Of a DNA stretch of 44,230 bases, positions 39,322 to 44,230 are shown one piece after another. Source of the stretch: a virus; IMG/VR virus record IMGVR_UViG_3300025769_000017, positions 1 to 44,230 of that record. One strand, written 5' to 3'. The position numbers were made by a program, and so were the translations under genes. Under the pieces are notes generated by a model that worked only from the letters and a program-made list of their open reading frames with translations, was not told where the DNA came from and searched no databases. Every line of letters starts with the position of its first letter. The stretch's first letter is position 1.

Positions 39322-39750
39322 TTACTTCAAGTCCTCGAGATCCGCTATGTTCAGGTAAACTTTGAGCTTACCAGCGGTGAGGGTGTCTAGGTTTGCACCA
39401 GTTGCAGTGAACGCGAGGTCCACAGTGTCAGAGCCCGTGTAGGCTTTGCTTGTTCCGGTGCCTGATTTGTAGTCGATCTCCGTGCCGGTCTCCTCAACCT
39501 CGGTCGAGGTCAGGTAATGATCGGCATCGTCGCCATCGCCTACGGTGTAGACCAGTGAGCTGATAGATGGCCCAGCGAAGTCAGTCACGAGGACGTGAGG
39601 TCCACCAGTGACTTGCTTGCCGGCGTCCACAGACACCGTGAGGGTCTTGGTGGTGCCAGCGGTGTCACTGAGGTCAGTGTGCTCCACTACGACTTCGGTG
39701 TTACAGCCAATCAGCGCTTGGGTTTCGACGGGTAGTTTGTTGATTTCCAT
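39322..39750 (-). CDS. Head decoration / minor capsid-like protein
   Basis: This 142-residue, Thr/Asp-rich beta protein follows the major capsid gene by 9 nt. Segments such as KTLTVSVDAGKQVTGG and DTVDLAFTATGANLDTLTAGKLKVYLNIADL suggest an Ig-like or capsid-stabilising fold. The assignment rests on composition and position. A tail protein is less likely at this place. Confidence 0.6.
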   Translation of the reverse strand: MEINKLPVETQALIGCNTEVVVEHTDLSDTAGTTKTLTVSVDAGKQVTGGPHVLVTDFAGPSISSLVYTVGDGDDADHYLTSTEVEETGTEIDYKSGTGTSKAYTGSDTVDLAFTATGANLDTLTAGKLKVYLNIADLEDLK

Positions 39751-39759
39751 ATCTGTGTC

Positions 39760-40767
39760 TTAGCTGAGTGAGGTGTTGAACTGAGCCAACCCGAGTGGGT
39801 TGCGGCACTGCAGAGCGGCACGTGCTTCAATCATGAAACGCTCACCACCACCCTGATCCTCGAACCGCTCAACGGTTGGGTTCTTGTGGAATCGGATGTC
39901 GAGCTTGTCCATGTCGAGCAAGTAGCCACGGTTGGTGTCCTGGCTGGAGCCATCAGCGGAGTATCCGATGAAGCTACTAGGCAGGATTTCCACGGTTCCG
40001 AAGTCGCCTTCGAAAATCGTTGTGGTGTTTGCTACACGATCGCTGTTCCCGTCGAAGTTGAAGTCGCGAGAAGCATATCCGGCAGTGCTGATGGTCCTGG
40101 TGAAGTCAGTGAACGCACGACGCAAGCCAGAGCCAGCAATCAGCTTGTAGTCACCGAGCATTCCAGTGTTGTTCCAGATGGTCTGGAGCAGTGTCTGGAT
40201 GTTCGTTTCAGTCAATGATCCAACAGCCGTGGTAATCGTCTGACCAGCTGCTGGGCGATATGCCGCAGGCACTTGATGAGACGTTTGAGACCCGATGTTG
40301 GTGGTGTCCAGAATCCAAACACCGAGACCGCGCATGAGGTATGGATTCACACCGTCATCGGCTTGGTGTTCTTGATCAGACAGACAAGCTGCTTCCATGT
40401 TGCGGAGAATTTCCACACCACGTTTGGCAATTGCGTCTGCGATTTCGTCGGTGACTCCAGCTACGTCGCTGACTTCTTGAGCCAGTCGCGAGACTTTGGA
40501 GGTCTTGCGGAACGTCTGCAGATAGGTGCTGAGGAGAGCGCGGTCTTCGGCGTGGTTGCCGTAGCTACTCACATCAGTTCCATCAACAACACCGCCCATG
40601 GCGACGTCATCGTATTTGTCCACCACCCACTGCATGTAGGTGTTCGAGGGCGTTGCCCCACGTCTTACAGTCGACAAGAAAGGCGTTGCCTTCTCATCAA
40701 CTCGAGTCAGCAAGTCGAGGAGATCCTCGCGCTTTGCTGTTTGGTTAATTTCAAATAAACCAGCCAT
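39760..40767 (-). CDS. Major capsid protein, SU10/DUF5309-like
   Basis: This 335-residue protein forms the icosahedral shell. It begins near REDLLDLLTRVDEKATPFLS and continues with NTYMQWVVDKYDD, a pattern of the SU10-type major head protein family. A later stretch GYLLDMDKLDIRFHKNPTVE and a C-terminal ERFMIEARAALQCRNPLGLA match the conserved end of such proteins. It follows scaffold by 3 nt. Confidence 0.85.
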   Translation of the reverse strand: MAGLFEINQTAKREDLLDLLTRVDEKATPFLSTVRRGATPSNTYMQWVVDKYDDVAMGGVVDGTDVSSYGNHAEDRALLSTYLQTFRKTSKVSRLAQEVSDVAGVTDEIADAIAKRGVEILRNMEAACLSDQEHQADDGVNPYLMRGLGVWILDTTNIGSQTSHQVPAAYRPAAGQTITTAVGSLTETNIQTLLQTIWNNTGMLGDYKLIAGSGLRRAFTDFTRTISTAGYASRDFNFDGNSDRVANTTTIFEGDFGTVEILPSSFIGYSADGSSQDTNRGYLLDMDKLDIRFHKNPTVERFEDQGGGERFMIEARAALQCRNPLGLAQFNTSLS

Positions 40768-40770
40768 TGA

Positions 40771-41733
40771 TTAGTTTCCTTTAAGCATGGCAGCCTTGAT
40801 GAAGTCTTTAAGCCCGTCACGGGACCCAGTCTTCATGGTCAGCTCCTTGGCTTTGGAAACCCTCTGCTGCGATTCGCTCACCGTGTTCTGCGTTACCGCA
40901 GGCTTGCCCGGTTGGCGTGTAGGCTCAGGTGTTTTGGCGGGTGCTTTCGTTTTGTTCTGCTGCTCCTGCTCGATGTAAAAACCAACGAGCGCTCGCGCAG
41001 ACCATAGGTCGGCATCCTCCAAGTCTTTGATCGCAGGATACTTCCTCTGCAGATCATCCACCGCTGCCCTGGCAGGGTTTGTTGGGTCCCGTAGCCATGG
41101 ATACTTCTGAGCGGCAAACTCTGAACTCTGTGCTCGTAGCTGGATGGCTTTGCGGCGCTTCGGTATATCCGATTCACGGCTGAACTCGGCATCTAGTCCG
41201 AGATTCTCAAGCCATTCCTCAACATCATCAGGCATGGTGCCCAACTTGCGCTCGATCTCCTTCTCAACTGACTCAGGGTCGCGTCGGTAGCGTCCTAGTG
41301 TGCGTTTAGCCCACTTCTCAGCGTCCATAGCGTCCTGTTCGAGACGGTCCAAGTCATCCTGTGTAGATGCCTTGGCTATGAGTTCAGATATGCTGTTCTT
41401 CTCCTCGGGTGTGGATTTGGCCTCGTATTTAGTCTGACGCAATTCATGGAGCTGTTCCTCCAGGTCTTTCTTCTGCGCCGTTAGACGGTCGATTCGTTTT
41501 TGCCATCCACTGTCCGATGAGTTTTGTTGCTCATCCGATTGACTGTGGTCCTCCTGAATCTCCTCCGAGACAGGCTGCTCCTGTGTCTCAGTGGTTTCCT
41601 CAGGTTGGGATTCCTGTATTTGGGCGGGATCGAGCGAGGCTTTGATTGCCTCCTTGATGGCGTCCATACCACCAGCTTCGACTGCTTCCTCCGTGGGCTG
41701 GTTATCCACGGTCGTAGATGTATCGATTGCCAT
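40771..41733 (-). CDS. Scaffolding protein
   Basis: This 320-residue protein is acidic and coiled-coil rich, with a Glu/Gln/Ser-rich N-terminus (about residues 35-75) and a basic, helical C-terminus (ELTMKTGSRDGLKDFIKAAM). That composition and position before the major capsid gene are typical of podovirus scaffolds, which direct procapsid assembly. It is the first gene after promoter D. Confidence 0.8.
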   Translation of the reverse strand: MAIDTSTTVDNQPTEEAVEAGGMDAIKEAIKASLDPAQIQESQPEETTETQEQPVSEEIQEDHSQSDEQQNSSDSGWQKRIDRLTAQKKDLEEQLHELRQTKYEAKSTPEEKNSISELIAKASTQDDLDRLEQDAMDAEKWAKRTLGRYRRDPESVEKEIERKLGTMPDDVEEWLENLGLDAEFSRESDIPKRRKAIQLRAQSSEFAAQKYPWLRDPTNPARAAVDDLQRKYPAIKDLEDADLWSARALVGFYIEQEQQNKTKAPAKTPEPTRQPGKPAVTQNTVSESQQRVSKAKELTMKTGSRDGLKDFIKAAMLKGN

Positions 41734-41812
41734 GCTGTTTACGGTCGCAAGAAACCGTGACCAGGCGATTTAGTGGCTCGCCAGAAGCCAGAATTGGTCG
41801 GACACCGTAGTA

Positions 41813-41840
41813 ATTTTCGCAGGTGTATTACACCTGTCAA
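41813..41840 (-). promoter_or_regulatory. Leftward promoter with embedded GGTGTATTACACC operator (site D)
   Basis: On the minus strand TTGACA (41835-41840) and GAAAAT (41813-41818) are spaced by 16 nt, with the operator at 41822-41834. The -35 box overlaps the stop codon of the gene ending at 41837. It would drive scaffold, capsid and the downstream tail genes. Confidence 0.75.
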
Positions 41841-42094
41841 CTATCTGCTGTGATTTTTTTTCGAGATTCTTTGAACAGCTCCACAAACTCAGAGTGCAGG
41901 TCCTGTATTGCAGACAGTCTACCGGCGCAAAAATGCCGCTCTGAATCAGTAGCCTGAGGCACAGTCACGTAGGCAACATCTGCCTGTGCTGCCTCATCGA
42001 GCAACGCCAGGATGGCTTTCTTCATCGGGTGCTCGTCTGGAACACGAAACGCATCCAGCATCCACTCCTCCCAGTTTGATTCCTCACTACGCAT
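41837..42094 (-). CDS. Hypothetical protein between portal and scaffold
   Basis: This 85-residue, helical, charged protein starts 8 nt inside the portal end and ends in promoter D. Its sequence includes WEEWMLDAFRVPDEHPMKKA and a final ELFKESRKKITADS. No family is recognised. Tight overlap supports translation with the portal. Confidence 0.6.
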   Translation of the reverse strand: MRSEESNWEEWMLDAFRVPDEHPMKKAILALLDEAAQADVAYVTVPQATDSERHFCAGRLSAIQDLHSEFVELFKESRKKITADS

Positions 42095-44174
42095 TTGGGT
42101 TCACTCCGATGCGACCGACGGTCTTGTTCTGGTTCTGCATGACACTCATGTTGAGATTCTGCGCGTATGCCTGCACCAGCTGCTGGAATTGCTCGTCCTG
42201 CTGCAGCTGTTGCTGATACTTGGGATTGTTGCCAATGATCTGCTGCAAGAACTGCAGCTTGATAGCAGCACTAGGATCGTTCTCCACGAATTTGGGTTGG
42301 TTGCCTAGAGCCATCAGTGCTGTCTGGCTTTGCACCTCCTCAAACATCTGCTGTGAAGCCTCTGCGGTTTCTGTGACCAGTTCATCTGCCAGTGTTGGGT
42401 CAATGACCTGCAGTTTCTTCCTGATCAGCTTGGTGCGATCGACGATCCCCATGACATCCTCAGGCAACACAAACTGGCTGATGGCTTGCAGTTTCTTGTC
42501 CACAAACTCTGGGTCCAACTCGCGCACATCGAAATGCAGCTGGAGATCGAACTGACCGGGATCACGTGGCAGAGGCATGTTCATGCCAGTTACCCTGGCA
42601 AAGCGCTCATCATCCTCAAATCGCTGGCATAGATGCCACATACGACCAATGACAGTGCTCATATGACGCAACCAACGATGAACGTATGCTTGTTGGCGCA
42701 GCTGTGTTTCCACAGGTGGCACTTTGGCGTTTGGTCTGCCAAAGTATCGATCAGTGCGCTCCTGTATGTGCTCCATCAGCTCAAACGCTAGTTCAGCACC
42801 ACGACGAGGTGGTTCCATCCAGCCGATGTCGCCTGGACGTTGTTCAGAAACCTGAACGCCGGGACCAATTTTGATCCGCTGACCGTAGCGCAGAGGCACT
42901 TTGAGTGGTGGCAGTGTATCGAACGACGAGCGATCGAAAATCTGATCAGCCTGAGCCTTGTATTCGTTTTGCCATGTGCGACAGATCTCAGCTACACCTC
43001 GTGACTCGATCGGACTGCGTCTGGTCTTCTCACGAGTGAATACTTCGAACGGGTATGTGTCTCCCGCTTCAGTCACTAGCTCGTGTTGTGCGTAGACCTC
43101 GTTCCCGCGTTCGTCCTTCTCGATGTATGGACTAAATACAGTGAGGTAGATGCCAGGGTTGCCGTTCTCGGTGGTTCGGCGGCTGTATGCATGAACCACC
43201 TCGATGAGATTACTGCGTTCTTCGATACGCTCAGTCTCACCGATGACAGGTGACAATCCGTAGTCCCAGACCTGGCTGTTCTGACCAGCGGTTTTCTTCA
43301 CTGCATCGACAAACTCCTGTGACCACTCGCCGTATGCTGCTTTGGCATCTAGCTCAGCAACTGTGTAGTAGTCTCGTCTAAAAATTGCTCTGGCTCTATG
43401 CCAGTCTTGGGTCTCAGGTGGGAACAACACCTCATAATAAGGCCGCAACGCAACGATGGATGGTCGATTACGCACCATCTCAGGCATCTCAAACATCGTT
43501 TCGCCTTTCTCAGCGACTTCCTTGATGTGTTTAAGTGCTTTCTTCCTCGTCAGTCCTTCATTGCTAGCCACCAACAAGTCAGCGAGATACTCCTGCTGGT
43601 CACGCAGCGCAGCCTGGAGGGCCTCGAATTGTTGGGGGGCATTGACTCCTAGGAAGCCGGTGAGGGATTGGAGGGTTATTCGGCGGGGCACTTGGGCATA
43701 ACATCTGTCCCAAGTGACATGTAGACACGACCAACCATACTGCGCTGCGTATTCGCTGTGTAGCCGCAGTTCTTCCTCCCAATCTGGTTGCAGATGCGTC
43801 TGAAGCATCCAACGCAGATACAGGCCTACTGCTGCGGCTTTCTCACAATCGCTGCTCTCGGTGCCGTCGACGTTTAGTGCTGCCCTACTCACCGCTGAGG
43901 TGCTTAGATCAACCATGAATGAGCAGACTTCATCAGCGAGTCTGATCCTGGTGTCACTAGCTCCTTCCCACGGGAACGGGGCACTGCCTATGTCTTTGGC
44001 GTGTTTCTTTCCATCCCTAGACTGTCCAGTCCATGATGCAAATCGGGTTTCATCGCCTTCCCTGACTCTGAAAGTCAATCGCTGGTCACTGTATGACCTG
44101 CGGAAGTCTGATCGTAGTTCGGCGACGTTGGGTTCTGTCGTCGCCATGAGTTTGTCCTCGTAGCTGTGGCTCAT
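42087..44174 (-). CDS. Portal protein (head-tail connector)
   Basis: This 695-residue protein forms the ring through which DNA enters and leaves the capsid. Near residues 45-60 it has SAPFPWEGASDTRIRLADEV, a conserved motif of SU10/podovirus-type portals. Long helices and a Gln-rich C-terminus (KYQQQLQQDEQFQQLVQAY, about 650-670) follow. The first ATG is at 44174; an internal ATG at 44147 (MATTEP) is also possible. The gene crosses the circular joint, with its first 71 nt repeated at 1-71. Confidence 0.9.
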   Translation of the reverse strand: MSHSYEDKLMATTEPNVAELRSDFRRSYSDQRLTFRVREGDETRFASWTGQSRDGKKHAKDIGSAPFPWEGASDTRIRLADEVCSFMVDLSTSAVSRAALNVDGTESSDCEKAAAVGLYLRWMLQTHLQPDWEEELRLHSEYAAQYGWSCLHVTWDRCYAQVPRRITLQSLTGFLGVNAPQQFEALQAALRDQQEYLADLLVASNEGLTRKKALKHIKEVAEKGETMFEMPEMVRNRPSIVALRPYYEVLFPPETQDWHRARAIFRRDYYTVAELDAKAAYGEWSQEFVDAVKKTAGQNSQVWDYGLSPVIGETERIEERSNLIEVVHAYSRRTTENGNPGIYLTVFSPYIEKDERGNEVYAQHELVTEAGDTYPFEVFTREKTRRSPIESRGVAEICRTWQNEYKAQADQIFDRSSFDTLPPLKVPLRYGQRIKIGPGVQVSEQRPGDIGWMEPPRRGAELAFELMEHIQERTDRYFGRPNAKVPPVETQLRQQAYVHRWLRHMSTVIGRMWHLCQRFEDDERFARVTGMNMPLPRDPGQFDLQLHFDVRELDPEFVDKKLQAISQFVLPEDVMGIVDRTKLIRKKLQVIDPTLADELVTETAEASQQMFEEVQSQTALMALGNQPKFVENDPSAAIKLQFLQQIIGNNPKYQQQLQQDEQFQQLVQAYAQNLNMSVMQNQNKTVGRIGVNPNA

Positions 44175-44230
44175 AGTTAGTAGCTGCCGACTGATGTGGA
44201 GTATTCAGCAGTGCGCTCAACGTGCATCGG
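44104..44230. repeat. Terminal direct repeat, right copy
   Basis: Identical to bases 1-127. One copy should be removed to obtain the circular sequence of about 44,103 bp. Confidence 0.97.

Noticed and set aside
1-44230. Reverse transcriptase/DGR, transposase or CRISPR-Cas genes
   Set aside because: No motif of these families was seen in any long frame.

Overview
The window looks like the complete genome of a temperate, podovirus-like tailed phage (Caudoviricetes). Its first and last 127 bases are identical (1-127 and 44104-44230). The sequence is therefore a closed circle of about 44,103 bp cut inside the portal gene, most likely a circular assembly overlap or a circularly permuted genome. 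The host is inferred, with moderate confidence, to be a member of the Verrucomicrobiota. The two BspA-type leucine-rich-repeat proteins, their C-terminal FHSE/RLGLD/DGF signature, a GSGYTSPP-type beta module and the C-terminus of the integrase all resemble proteins I know from that phylum.

Nearly all core phage genes lie on the minus strand. Reading leftwards from 3018 and around the circle joint, the late genes are: small terminase, three small ORFs, large terminase, portal, a small ORF, scaffold, SU10-type major capsid protein, a decoration-like protein, tail adaptor, fibre and spike proteins, a probable holin, a spanin-like lipoprotein, tail nozzle, two more fibre proteins and three putative internal or ejected proteins. 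The last of these is a 1,522-residue protein with a zincin HExxH motif and a glycine-zipper region. The early and replication block (15003 down to 8866) encodes a Holliday-junction-resolvase-like nuclease, a probable ssDNA-binding protein, a RecE/RecB-type exonuclease, a winged-helix protein, DnaB helicase, a dNMP kinase and small proteins. No DNA polymerase and no recognisable endolysin was found.

The lysogeny region is at 15.1-19.7 kb. It holds a plus-strand ribbon-helix-helix (RHH) regulator, a 642-residue plus-strand protein with an RHH-like N-terminus, a tyrosine recombinase, and an 80-nt fragment of the 3' part of tRNA-Ser(GCU) that is the likely attP. Plus-strand genes are otherwise accessory (moron) genes: a 911-residue secreted LRR-cohesin-dockerin protein, a 256-residue LRR lipoprotein, and a three-gene cassette of zinc-ribbon membrane proteins flanked by 49-bp direct repeats.

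The most notable regulatory signal is a 13-bp palindrome, GGTGTATTACACC, present four times. Each copy sits between the -35 and -10 elements of a sigma70-like promoter. These promoters face the terminase operon, the scaffold/capsid operon, the region right of attP, and a short transcript that ends at a strong terminator just before the LRR lipoprotein gene. This suggests one regulator controls late genes, a small RNA or attenuated leader, and a lysogenic-conversion gene.
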